From assembly GCA_902783375.1 (NCBI GenBank), contig CACZQN010000052.1, positions 1 to 45,535 of the forward strand: a stretch of DNA of 45,535 nt, written 5' to 3'. The position numbers and the translations under genes are program-made. Within the stretch, counting starts at the first letter, position 1. Every line of letters starts with the position of its first letter. This document shows positions 1 to 7,409 of the stretch, piece after piece. Origin of the DNA: an uncultured Lachnospiraceae bacterium. GTDB taxonomy: Bacteria > Bacillota > Clostridia > Lachnospirales > Lachnospiraceae. The notes under the pieces are model-generated. The model ran no database searches, was not told the origin of the DNA, and worked only from the letters and a program-made list of their open reading frames with translations.

Positions 1-19
1 ATAAGGGATAGAAGGGAAA

Positions 20-56
20 TAGAAAACCCCTCCCCTCAAGATTGAGGGGCGGGGGA
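20..56 (-). terminator. Intrinsic terminator of the LacI-type regulator gene
   Basis: On the minus strand a GC-rich stem (CCCCTCAA/TTGAGGGG core, extended by a further CCCC/GGGG block) is followed by TTTTCTATTT. It lies about 30 bases after the stop of the minus-strand regulator gene, where a terminator is expected. Confidence 0.75.
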
Positions 57-86
57 GTTGAAATGTGCGAAGCACATTATTCTTGC

Positions 87-1094
87 TTAAACGCTTTTCC
101 TTTTTTTCAGGGTTGTCCCGATCTCGATCTTCTTCGGGTGTGTGTCATGCGCTTCGATGATCTGGATCAGGCGGCCCGCGGCAGTCTCCCCGATGACTTC
201 CGCCGAGGCCTGCACGGTCGTGAGCGGGGGATCGGTGAACGAAGAGACCGGGAGGTCATCGAAACCGATGATGGCGACATCCTCGGGGATGCGGTAGCCG
301 GCTTCACGAATCGCCGCCATCGCGCCGATTGCGATGTGGTCATTGTCCGCAAAAAAACAGTTACAGGGCTCCTCGCCGGATGCGAGGAGCTCTTTCATGT
401 CCGCATAAGCTCCTTCCTGAGACGGTGTCAGGCGGTGCACCCGCGAGCGAGAGGTCGACATGCCATTTGCACGGATTGCTTTATAGAAACCGTCCGCGCG
501 CTCCTCAAAGTTCGCGATGGAATAGGAGGAGTGCAGATACCCGGGCTGTTTCTTCCGCTTTGCGATCAGGTAGTTCGCGGCGAGATAGGCCCCCTGGGTG
601 TTGTTGATCAGGACATAGTCATAAGGGACATTTTCAAAATACGCATCGAGGACGACGATGGGCAGGTGCAGGCTGCGGAAGGAGGAGAGGGTGGCAGCAT
701 CCATCTCGGTGGCAAGCAGGATGACGCCTGCGAAATCAGCCGCCGTGATCTGGGACAGCTGTCCGGGAATCCCTTCGTCCTCATAGAGGTAGCGGAGGAC
801 CAGGTCATAGGAGGCTTTCTTGCAGCCGATGCTGATGCCGTCCGAGAGCGCACTGAAGAACGGCGTATCACCGACGACGGCACCGCTCTTTCTGTAGATG
901 ACGAAGCAGAGCGTCCCTTTCTTCATGGGGCCGGACCAGCTTTTCTTTGAGAAATCATAGCCGAGTTCATGCGCGGCATCAAATATCCGCTTTCTGGTTG
1001 CATTGCTGACACCGGGTTTATTGTTCAGCGCCATGGAAATGGCGGCTTCTGAGAGCCCGAGATGGGCGGCAAGTTCTTTTGCGGTAATGGACAT
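87..1094 (-). CDS. LacI-family transcriptional regulator
   Basis: A 335-residue protein of normal LacI/GalR length. Residues 1-50 form the helix-turn-helix and hinge (ITAKELAAHLGLSEAAISMA, then NATRKRIFDAA and ELGYD). The remainder is a periplasmic-binding-protein-like effector domain, with IIGFDDLPVSSF and PPLTTV near the C-terminus, both typical of the family. It is expected to bind DNA as a dimer and respond to a sugar. It is divergent from the isomerase and split-transketolase genes that start at 1276, so local control of that operon is the simplest inference. The minus-strand start is ATG at 1092-1094, preceded by a good AGGAGG-like site. The effector cannot be told from sequence. Confidence 0.93.
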   Translation of the reverse strand: MSITAKELAAHLGLSEAAISMALNNKPGVSNATRKRIFDAAHELGYDFSKKSWSGPMKKGTLCFVIYRKSGAVVGDTPFFSALSDGISIGCKKASYDLVLRYLYEDEGIPGQLSQITAADFAGVILLATEMDAATLSSFRSLHLPIVVLDAYFENVPYDYVLINNTQGAYLAANYLIAKRKKQPGYLHSSYSIANFEERADGFYKAIRANGMSTSRSRVHRLTPSQEGAYADMKELLASGEEPCNCFFADNDHIAIGAMAAIREAGYRIPEDVAIIGFDDLPVSSFTDPPLTTVQASAEVIGETAAGRLIQIIEAHDTHPKKIEIGTTLKKRKSV

Positions 1095-1203
1095 GAGGAA
1101 CCTCCTGGAAGACAGGTTTTCACTTCTTGTACAGTTTAAATGATTCAGTAAATTAAGTCAATATTTTGTGAATTCTTCATTTCAATTAAGTATTATCTGT
1201 GAT

Positions 1204-1217
1204 ACGATAGATATCGT
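1204..1217. promoter_or_regulatory. Candidate LacI-type operator in the divergent promoter region
   Basis: A perfect inverted repeat, ACGATA-GA-TATCGT, lies between the divergent regulator and isomerase genes, 59 bases before the isomerase start. LacI-family operators are short palindromes of this kind. The neighbouring TATTAT (1191-1196) and TACGAT (1203-1208) could serve as -10 elements, so a bound repressor would block initiation. The match to the regulator is inferred from position only. Confidence 0.45.
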
Positions 1218-1275
1218 GAATGTGTACGTAATGTGTACCAAAATATAAGTGAATTCCGAAAGGAGAAGGAGAATT

Positions 1276-2703
1276 ATGGGAGCAAAAATCACACTGGGTT
1301 TTGCACCGACAAGAAGAAGTATCTTCAGTGCACCGGACGCAATCAAGTTTGCGAACCTGACCCGCGACAAGCTGAATGAGCTGGGCATCGAGTATGTGGA
1401 TATCACGGATATCAATGCAGAAGGCCTTCTGTACGATGACAATGACCGTATCAAGATTGCTGCAAAGTTTAAGGCAGCGGGTGTTGACGGCCTGTTCCTG
1501 CCACACGGCAACTTCGGTACCGAGTATGAGTGCGCAAGACTTGCGAAGGAACTGAATGTCCCGGTTCTGCTGTGGGGACCGAGAGATGAGAGACCGGAGC
1601 CGGACGGCATGCGTCTGCGTGACTCGCAGTGCGGTCTCTTCGCAACCGGCAAGGTGCTCAGAAGATTCCAGATTCCGTTTACCTATATGACCAACTGCCG
1701 CCTGGATGATCCGGAGTTTGAGCGCGGCATAAAAGATTTCCTGGCTGTCTGCAACGTCGTCAAGACGTTCCGGAATATCCGGATCCTGCAGATCGGGCCT
1801 CGTCCGTTCGATTTCTGGAGCACCATGTGCAACGAGGGCGAGCTTCTTGAGAAATTCAATGTCCAGCTTGCACCGATTCCGATTCCGGAGCTGAAGACCG
1901 AGATCGACCGTGTCAAGAAAGAGGAAGCTGAAAAAGTGGCGGATGTCGTTGCATACTGCCATGAAAATATGACCTGTGATATTTCCGAGGAACTGCTGAA
2001 TAACGTAGCTGCCCTGAAGGTTGCGATGAGAAACCTTGCTGACAAGTACGGCGCAAAGGCAATCGCGATCCAGTGCTGGAACGCCCTGCAGGGTGAGATC
2101 GGAATCATGCCTTGTGCGGCCAATGCATTGCTGAACGAGGAGGGTCTTCCGGTTGTCTGTGAGACGGATATCCACGGCGCAATCACACAACTGATGGTGG
2201 AAGCTGCCGGGATGAACGAGAACCGCGGCCTCTTCGCAGACTGGACCGTCCGTCATCCGGACAATGAGAACGGCGAGCTCCTGCAGCACTGCGGTCCGTG
2301 GCCGATCTCCGTTGCAGGCGAGAAGCCAACCATCTGCGTACCGGTAGCCTTCAAGCACAACGGTGCAGTTTCCGCAGAAGCAAAGCACGGCTATCTGACG
2401 CTGGCCCGCTTCGATGGCGACAACGGCGAATATTCCCTGCTGCTCGGACACGCGAAGGGAATCGATGGACCATTTACCAAAGGAACGTATCTCTGGGTTG
2501 AGGTCGCAAACCTGAAGAGACTTGAAGCAAAGGTTGTCGAGGGACCGTACATCCATCACTGTGTCGGCCTGCACGGAGACGTTGTGCCGGTTCTCTACGA
2601 GGCTTGTAAGTACCTTGGCATCAAGCCGGATCTCTATGATCCGATTGAGGATAAGGTGAAAGCATATCTTCACGGCGAAGATGTTGTATTTGACGAGATC
2701 TGA
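1276..2703 (+). CDS. L-fucose/L-arabinose isomerase-like sugar isomerase
   Basis: A 475-residue protein resembling the L-fucose/L-arabinose isomerase fold family, metal-dependent aldose-ketose isomerases. Visible signs are an N-terminal Rossmann-like part (FLPHGNFGTEYECARLAKEL), a middle domain with AIQCWNALQ and VCETDIHGAI, whose acidic residues probably bind the metal, and a C-terminal beta-rich domain ending YIHHCVGLHGD. ATG at 1276 is chosen because AGGAGAAGGAG precedes it; a GTG at 1249 has no such site. It is followed after 30 bases by transketolase N- and C-terminal subunits, so its ketose product is probably cleaved or rearranged by them. No dedicated kinase lies alongside. The substrate is unknown; pentose, deoxysugar, apiose-like or sulfosugar-like substrates are all possible. 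Confidence 0.75.
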   Translation: MGAKITLGFAPTRRSIFSAPDAIKFANLTRDKLNELGIEYVDITDINAEGLLYDDNDRIKIAAKFKAAGVDGLFLPHGNFGTEYECARLAKELNVPVLLWGPRDERPEPDGMRLRDSQCGLFATGKVLRRFQIPFTYMTNCRLDDPEFERGIKDFLAVCNVVKTFRNIRILQIGPRPFDFWSTMCNEGELLEKFNVQLAPIPIPELKTEIDRVKKEEAEKVADVVAYCHENMTCDISEELLNNVAALKVAMRNLADKYGAKAIAIQCWNALQGEIGIMPCAANALLNEEGLPVVCETDIHGAITQLMVEAAGMNENRGLFADWTVRHPDNENGELLQHCGPWPISVAGEKPTICVPVAFKHNGAVSAEAKHGYLTLARFDGDNGEYSLLLGHAKGIDGPFTKGTYLWVEVANLKRLEAKVVEGPYIHHCVGLHGDVVPVLYEACKYLGIKPDLYDPIEDKVKAYLHGEDVVFDEI

Positions 2704-2733
2704 TTGTCATAGTAACAGAAAGGAATAGATGTT

Positions 2734-3558
2734 ATGAATTTGAAGGCAAAGGCGTATGACCTGAGAAAGGATGCGCTTGATATCATCGTAGCCGGCGGCG
2801 GCGGACATATCGGCGGCGACATGAGCGTGATGGAAGTGCTTGTGTCCCTGTATTTCAACCAGATGAATATCTCTCCGGAGAACATGGATGATCCGGACAG
2901 AGATTACTTTATCCTCAGCAAGGGCCATTCTGTAGAAGCGTACTACGCAGTGCTTGCTGAGAAAGGCTTCCTTGACAAGGCAGAACTGCTTGAGAAGTTT
3001 TCGAAATTCGGTTCTCCGTACATCGGTCATCCGAACAACAAGCTGCCGGGCATCGAGATGAACTCCGGTTCCCTCGGCCATGGGCTTCCGGTTTCCGTCG
3101 GTATCGCGCTCGGCAACCGCATGAGCGGCCGTGATAACCGTGTCTATGTCGTCATGGGTGACGGCGAGATGGCAGAAGGCTCCATCTGGGAAGCGTTCAT
3201 GTCCGGTGCCATGTATAAGCTGGATCATCTCTGCGCCATCATCGACCGGAACCATCTGCAGATCTCCGGCAACACGGAGGATGTCATGGCACACGGAGCT
3301 CTGGCGGAGAAGATTCGCGCATTCGGCTGGCATGTGATCGAAGTCGCAGACGGCAACGATCTGGATCAGGTGGACGCAGCATTTGCAGAAGCAAAGGCCA
3401 CTGTCGGAAAGCCGACCTGCATCATCTCGAATACCGTCAAGGGCTGCGGCTCTTCCGTGATGGAAAATAAGGCTGCATGGCATCACAAGGTTCCGACAGC
3501 AGAAGAGTACGCGCAGATTGTGAAAGATTTCGAGGCACGGAAGGAGGCACTGGCATGA
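2734..3558 (+). CDS. Transketolase, N-terminal (TPP-binding) subunit
   Basis: A 274-residue N-terminal half of a split transketolase. It carries the thiamine-diphosphate motif starting GDGEMAEGSIWEA (about residues 144-156) and ending at IDRNHLQISG. Also present are the early family signature GGGGHIGGDMSVMEVL and SKGHSVEAYYAVL with the catalytic-site histidine. With the next gene it should form the complete alpha2beta2-type enzyme that transfers two-carbon units between ketoses and aldoses. Start ATG at 2734 follows AGAAAGGAA. The stop overlaps the start of the C-terminal subunit as ATGA, which indicates translational coupling. Its place behind a sugar isomerase suggests a specialised catabolic role and not the housekeeping pentose-phosphate enzyme. 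Confidence 0.92.
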   Translation: MNLKAKAYDLRKDALDIIVAGGGGHIGGDMSVMEVLVSLYFNQMNISPENMDDPDRDYFILSKGHSVEAYYAVLAEKGFLDKAELLEKFSKFGSPYIGHPNNKLPGIEMNSGSLGHGLPVSVGIALGNRMSGRDNRVYVVMGDGEMAEGSIWEAFMSGAMYKLDHLCAIIDRNHLQISGNTEDVMAHGALAEKIRAFGWHVIEVADGNDLDQVDAAFAEAKATVGKPTCIISNTVKGCGSSVMENKAAWHHKVPTAEEYAQIVKDFEARKEALA

Positions 3559-4490
3559 GCAACAAGATTCCGAACAGACAGGTGATCTGTGAAGTCCTGA
3601 TGGAAAAAGCAAAAGACGATAAGGACATCGTGGTTCTCTGCTCCGATTCCCGCGGCAGCGCATCCCTCACCCCGTTCTTCAATGAATTCCCGGAGCAGTC
3701 CGTGGAAGTCGGTATCGCCGAGCAGGATCTCGTCGGTATTGCAGCCGGCCTTGCAAAGACCGGCAAGAAGCCGTTTGCAGCTTCCCCGGCATGCTTCCTT
3801 TCCACCAGAAGCTATGAGCAGGCCAAAGTTGACTGTGCCTACTCCAGAATGAACGTCAAGCTGATCGGCATCTCCGGCGGCATCAGCTACGGCGCACTTG
3901 GCATGAGCCATCACAGTGCACAGGATATCGCGGCGATGGCAGCGATCCCGAATATGCGTGTCTATCTGCCGAGCGACCGCTTCCAGACAAGAAAGCTGAC
4001 CGAAGCATTGCTTGAGGATACACAGACGGCCTACATCCGCGTCGGAAGAAATGCGGTTGAGGATGTCTATTCAGAAGATGACTGCCCGTTTGAGATGGAC
4101 AAGGCAACCGTCGTAACAGAAGGAAGCGACGTCACGATCATCGCCTGCGGCGAGATGGTGAAGCCTGCGAAGGATGCGGCAGAACTGCTTGCAAAAGAAG
4201 GGATTTCCGCAGAGGTCATCGACATGTACTGCGTGAAGCCGCTGGATGTGAATGCAATCCTGAAGTCCGTGGCAAAAACAAAGGCCGTCGTAACCGTGGA
4301 AGAACACGCGCCGTTTGGCGGACTCGGCTCCATGGTCGCCCAGGTCGTCGCAGCGAACTGCCCGAAGAAGGTCATTGAGATCGCTCTCCCTGACGCACCG
4401 GTCATCACCGGAACCAGCAAAGAGGTTTTCGATTACTACGGCATGAATGCAGAAGGAATCGCAAAGAAGGCGAAGGAAGCACTGGCATAA
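3555..4490 (+). CDS. Transketolase, C-terminal subunit
   Basis: A 311-residue protein with the pyrimidine-binding domain (VEVGIAEQDLVGIAAGLA, whose glutamate activates the TPP cofactor) followed by the transketolase C-terminal domain (SDVTIIACGEMV, then VKPLD and VTVEEHAPFGGLGS). ATG at 3555 is preceded by AAGGAGG at 3541-3547 and overlaps the stop of the N-terminal subunit by four bases; any earlier in-frame start would lie inside that gene. The two subunits together make one transketolase. Split transketolases are common in Clostridia and are found both for housekeeping use and in dedicated sugar pathways. Confidence 0.92.
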   Translation: MSNKIPNRQVICEVLMEKAKDDKDIVVLCSDSRGSASLTPFFNEFPEQSVEVGIAEQDLVGIAAGLAKTGKKPFAASPACFLSTRSYEQAKVDCAYSRMNVKLIGISGGISYGALGMSHHSAQDIAAMAAIPNMRVYLPSDRFQTRKLTEALLEDTQTAYIRVGRNAVEDVYSEDDCPFEMDKATVVTEGSDVTIIACGEMVKPAKDAAELLAKEGISAEVIDMYCVKPLDVNAILKSVAKTKAVVTVEEHAPFGGLGSMVAQVVAANCPKKVIEIALPDAPVITGTSKEVFDYYGMNAEGIAKKAKEALA

Positions 4491-4507
4491 AACATATCCG
4501 ATTGGAG

Positions 4508-4539
4508 ATAGCCCAGGATCGTTTGATGTCCTGGGCTAT
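4508..4539 (+). terminator. Hairpin after the split transketolase genes
   Basis: A perfect 11-base stem, ATAGCCCAGGA and TCCTGGGCTAT around a 10-base loop, lies 18 bases after the transketolase stop. It lacks a proper T-run (TATCAAG follows), so it may be a weak terminator or an mRNA-end-stabilising hairpin. Confidence 0.5.
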
Positions 4540-4563
4540 TATCAAGAAGAGAGAGGCATATCA

Positions 4564-5283
4564 ATGTGGATTTGCGGTAAAAACAAATTGACATTGTCAC
4601 GGCATAACCTTGGTTATTGGCTTATGTGGATAACAATTGCATTAGGGATTGTCCTTTCAGTGTATATTGCCACACAAGTTTCAAGAAGAGCAGTTTTATA
4701 TAGAATTTATGGAGATGATATAGTTGAAAAAGGCGGCGAATATTTTTATTCTTTGCCTACTGTAGACCTACCGATAAAGGGGGTATCGGGAGATGCGATC
4801 AAGGACAAATCCGAGTTTCCGGTGATATCTAAGTTCATGGACGAAGATCATTTTGAATTTCAAAGAGGATATGGTAATGCTCAGGTAATCCATTATCGAA
4901 TAGGAAATACATCGGGTCAGGAATTACAATATGCCATTTCCATAGAATTATGGAATGGTGGGAATTGGATTACTTTATATAACCCGAGGTACTCCATAGG
5001 TGGAAAACTCAAATCTAATGAAAGTATAACAATTCCAATTATGTTGTTTTACTGGAAGAATATTAGTACAATCGATAATGAATACATAGCGCTTTCTGAT
5101 AAGCCTGTCTTGGATCAAAGTAATGTGCTGTTAATCAGTCCTTACCCAAAAGGTAAGTACAGAATAGTAGTCCATTGTAATAACTCGTATTTTGCTGATG
5201 AGTTTCAAATTAGGAGGAGACCAAACCCTGCTTTAGGCAAAAGACATACAATACCTATCAATGAATATATATCCCCCGATTAA
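4564..5283 (+). CDS. AT-rich hypothetical membrane-anchored protein
   Basis: A 239-residue protein of no recognised family. One hydrophobic segment (about residues 16-36, GYWLMWITIALGIVLSVYIA) follows a short basic N-terminus. The rest is probably extracytoplasmic and beta-rich, with several aromatic and Asn/Gly-rich stretches (SIELWNGGNWITLYNPRY) suggestive of an Ig-like fold. It has a single cysteine in the outer part. ATG at 4564 is supported by an upstream GAGAGAGG. Codon use is strikingly AT-rich (ATA, TTA, AAT frequent) compared with every neighbour, which points to horizontal acquisition. It stands alone between a + operon and a converging - gene. No function is assigned. Confidence 0.7.
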   Translation: MWICGKNKLTLSRHNLGYWLMWITIALGIVLSVYIATQVSRRAVLYRIYGDDIVEKGGEYFYSLPTVDLPIKGVSGDAIKDKSEFPVISKFMDEDHFEFQRGYGNAQVIHYRIGNTSGQELQYAISIELWNGGNWITLYNPRYSIGGKLKSNESITIPIMLFYWKNISTIDNEYIALSDKPVLDQSNVLLISPYPKGKYRIVVHCNNSYFADEFQIRRRPNPALGKRHTIPINEYISPD

Positions 5284-5338
5284 TGTAGCGCAACATGGAG
5301 GCGAAAGAGTTGTAAACAGAGAAGGGAGACATTGCCTG

Positions 5339-6673
5339 TCACTCTGCATGGGCGAATTTGAGACGGAGGATATGGAAGAGAGCATTGTTAAGGCGATCCT
5401 CGGAAATTGTTCCGTCCTTCACAGCATCGAGCACTGCCTGGTAGGCCTCGAAGAAATCCTGCGGCATGAGGATGATATCTGCACCGGCTTCGATCGCGAG
5501 GACCGCTGCTTCACCAGAACGATAGTGTTCCGTGATGGCACCCATTCCCATGGCATCTGTGATCACGACGCCGTCAAAGTGCATCTCATCGCGCAGGATG
5601 CCGGTGATGACAGCCTCTGAGAGTGTCGCCGGTGTATCGTCTCCGGTGACTTCCGGGAGAGAGATGTGCGCAACCATGACAGCCTCTGCACCGGCGCTGA
5701 TTCCTGCTGCAAATGGCACAAGGTCTGTCTTTTCCAGTTCTTCTTTTGTCTTTGTTACGACAGCGGCGCCGGTGTGGCTGTCCGCATCCGCACTGCCGTG
5801 CCCCGGGAAATGCTTCAGGACCGGTGCAACGCCGGTGCCAAGCATGCCCTCTGTCTCGGCGGAAACGAGGGCGGCGACAAGCTCCGGATCCTTGCCGAAG
5901 GCACGGCGGGAGAGGAGTTCCAGTTCCTGGTCATCCAGCACATCGGCGACCGGGGCAAAATCCATATTGAATCCAAGGCCTGCAAGATACGTTCCGATCG
6001 TCTTGCCGGCCTTATTTGCTTCTGTGGTAATCCCGCCCATGGCTGCAGATGCATCGCCGATCTCTCGCATATCGCCGACATTTTCGATGCCGAAATTCGG
6101 ATTATTCGCAATGCGGGCAACCCGTCCGCCTTCCTCATCGACCCCGAGGAGTACCGGGACACCGACGCGGTCCATCGCGATCTTCTGCATCCCGGACAGA
6201 AGCGCCTTTGTCTGGTCTGTACCGGTCAGATTCTTGGCAAAGTAGATGATCCCACCGACCGGATACTGCTCATAGCGGGCCTTTGTGGTGTTGCCGGAAA
6301 CCGTTGCCGTCCCGACACCGGTCAGCGCTTCCGGTGTGATCATGAAGAGTTGGGCAACCTTTTCTTCGGTTGTATGAATCGAGAGCCAGGTTCTGGCTTT
6401 ATTTTCTACAGAAGAACTGTATTCCGGCATGGTTTTCTTCTCCTCTTTCACGACAGTGCTTCCGGTACCTTCTCCGGAACCGGCATCTTCGCCGATGCCT
6501 TCTTCCGACTCTTCCCCACGGCTGCTGACGATGGTCGTCGGAATGAGCTCATTCACAGACCCTTCCGCCATGTACCGGTCTGCCACATGCATCAGAGCAA
6601 CCCCGCCGACAGAAAAAATACCGACGATCAGCAGAACGGAAAAAATGGTACCGACGATTTTAAGCGCTTTCAT
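5339..6673 (-). CDS. Membrane-anchored glycoside hydrolase family 3, beta-N-acetylhexosaminidase (NagZ-like)
   Basis: A 444-residue protein: an N-terminal membrane anchor or signal (residues 5-28), an acidic low-complexity linker (about 50-85), then a GH3 catalytic domain. The NagZ-type signatures are visible: GVDEEGGRVAR, LGFNMDFAPVADV, KHFPGHG followed by a DSH that supplies the histidine acid/base, and VITDAMGMGAI with the nucleophilic aspartate. Such enzymes remove terminal N-acetylglucosamine from peptidoglycan fragments or glycans, here outside the membrane. The start was set at the methionine whose codon lies at 6671-6673, because AGAAAGGA stands upstream of it and the hydrophobic anchor begins immediately. 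A longer reading would put a polar extension before the anchor. It is a single-gene unit with its own probable promoter. Confidence 0.9.
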   Translation of the reverse strand: MKALKIVGTIFSVLLIVGIFSVGGVALMHVADRYMAEGSVNELIPTTIVSSRGEESEEGIGEDAGSGEGTGSTVVKEEKKTMPEYSSSVENKARTWLSIHTTEEKVAQLFMITPEALTGVGTATVSGNTTKARYEQYPVGGIIYFAKNLTGTDQTKALLSGMQKIAMDRVGVPVLLGVDEEGGRVARIANNPNFGIENVGDMREIGDASAAMGGITTEANKAGKTIGTYLAGLGFNMDFAPVADVLDDQELELLSRRAFGKDPELVAALVSAETEGMLGTGVAPVLKHFPGHGSADADSHTGAAVVTKTKEELEKTDLVPFAAGISAGAEAVMVAHISLPEVTGDDTPATLSEAVITGILRDEMHFDGVVITDAMGMGAITEHYRSGEAAVLAIEAGADIILMPQDFFEAYQAVLDAVKDGTISEDRLNNALFHILRLKFAHAE

Positions 6674-6768
6674 GGACAAGGTCCTTTCTATACGGATACT
6701 AGCGGCGCGACCGGCCGGCATCTGAACGCTTGCGGCCTGCCATGCAATATTTGACATATCTCAGGTTC

Positions 6769-6797
6769 AGTTTACCACGAATCCCATTTTCATACAA
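6769..6797 (-). promoter_or_regulatory. Probable promoter of the hexosaminidase gene
   Basis: Read on the minus strand: TTGTAT, 17 bases, TAAACT, with TGG just before the -10 (extended -10 type). It lies about 95 bases before the start at 6673. Confidence 0.5.
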
Positions 6798-6895
6798 TAT
6801 CTTTCTGCCCCGGGAAAACTTCTGTCAATCCGATTTGCAAAAGTTTTCATATGCCAGAAGGCAGACCTGTCAAACATGCCGGCAAAGGGCAGCAG

Positions 6896-6975
6896 GTGTA
6901 AAATCTGTAAAAGAGCATTGACAAAAGGGTAGAATGTGTAAAATCTGCAAAAAGTCTTGACAAAAGAGAAGATAG
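6896..6975 (+). repeat. Tandem 40-base duplication carrying a -35 box
   Basis: Two adjacent near-identical units begin GTGTAAAATCTG at 6896 and 6936. Each continues through TTGACAAAAG (TTGACA at 6918-6923 and 6957-6962). Only the second TTGACA has a good -10 box at correct spacing; the first has at best TAAAAT at 15 bases. The duplication may double a regulator binding site or supply a weak second promoter. Confidence 0.7.
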
Positions 6976-6985
6976 GTGGTATGGT
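6957..6985 (+). promoter_or_regulatory. Promoter of the GntR-ABC operon
   Basis: TTGACA at 6957-6962, a 17-base spacer, then TATGGT at 6980-6985: a near-consensus sigma-A promoter about 60 bases upstream of the regulator start. Confidence 0.75.
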
Positions 6986-6994
6986 TAGTTACGC

Positions 6995-7010
6995 AAGTGA
7001 TGAACCACTT
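6995..7010. promoter_or_regulatory. Candidate GntR operator
   Basis: A perfect inverted repeat, AAGTG-ATGAAC-CACTT, lies immediately after the promoter and partly inside an outer GGTTA...TAACC pair (6983-7014). YtrA-type regulators usually repress their own operon from such downstream sites. The assignment is positional. Confidence 0.45.
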
Positions 7011-7045
7011 AACCGAATAACCGATGATCGGGAGTGAAACAATCC

Positions 7046-7408
7046 ATGAATGAGATTCTGACACAGGAAAAGTCGATCTACCTCCAGATCGAAGAGATGA
7101 TTGAGAATGATATTCTCCGGGATATCCTCAGGGAGGAGGAGCAGGCGCCGAGCACGAATGAACTGGCGAGGCGTTATGCGATCAACCCGGCGACGGCCGC
7201 GAAAGGGGTGAACCGCCTGGTGGATGCAGGAATCCTGTACAAGAAACGAGGACTGGGGATGTTCGTACAGACTGGAGCCAGGGAACAGATTCTGGCAAAG
7301 AGAAGAGCGGCGTTTCAGCAAGAGTATCTGAAAAGTTTTCTGCACGAAGCAAAGGATCTGGGAATATCAAAAGAAGAGTTGATCGAGATGATCAGGAAAG
7401 AAGGATGA
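7046..7408 (+). CDS. GntR-family regulator, YtrA subfamily
   Basis: A 120-residue protein, the short length typical of YtrA-type GntR regulators that have a winged helix but no large effector domain. The N-terminal part (SIYLQIEEMIENDILRDIL, EEEQAPSTNELARRYAINPA, TAAKGVNRLVDAGILYKKRG) is the classical GntR DNA-binding domain. The last 35 residues form a helical dimerisation tail. It is the first gene of an operon with an ABC ATPase and two membrane proteins, the usual YtrA arrangement, and probably represses that operon until an envelope stress or antibiotic signal. ATG at 7046 is preferred to a GTG at 7034, which has no usable ribosome site. Confidence 0.9.
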   Translation: MNEILTQEKSIYLQIEEMIENDILRDILREEEQAPSTNELARRYAINPATAAKGVNRLVDAGILYKKRGLGMFVQTGAREQILAKRRAAFQQEYLKSFLHEAKDLGISKEELIEMIRKEG

Positions 7409-7409
7409 G

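Larger units (their letters stand above)
6674..7045. other. Divergent intergenic region between the hexosaminidase and GntR operons
   Basis: This 372-base stretch has no convincing gene. It holds a minus-strand promoter for the hexosaminidase, a 40-base tandem duplication carrying two TTGACA boxes, the plus-strand promoter of the GntR-ABC operon, and an inverted repeat between that promoter and the start codon. It is more AT-rich than its surroundings, as expected for promoter DNA. Confidence 0.6.

Noticed and set aside
5284-5338. A further small gene or terminator between the converging AT-rich and hexosaminidase genes
   Set aside because: The gap is only 55 bases and shows no stable stem with a T-run and no start codon with a ribosome site leading to an independent frame.
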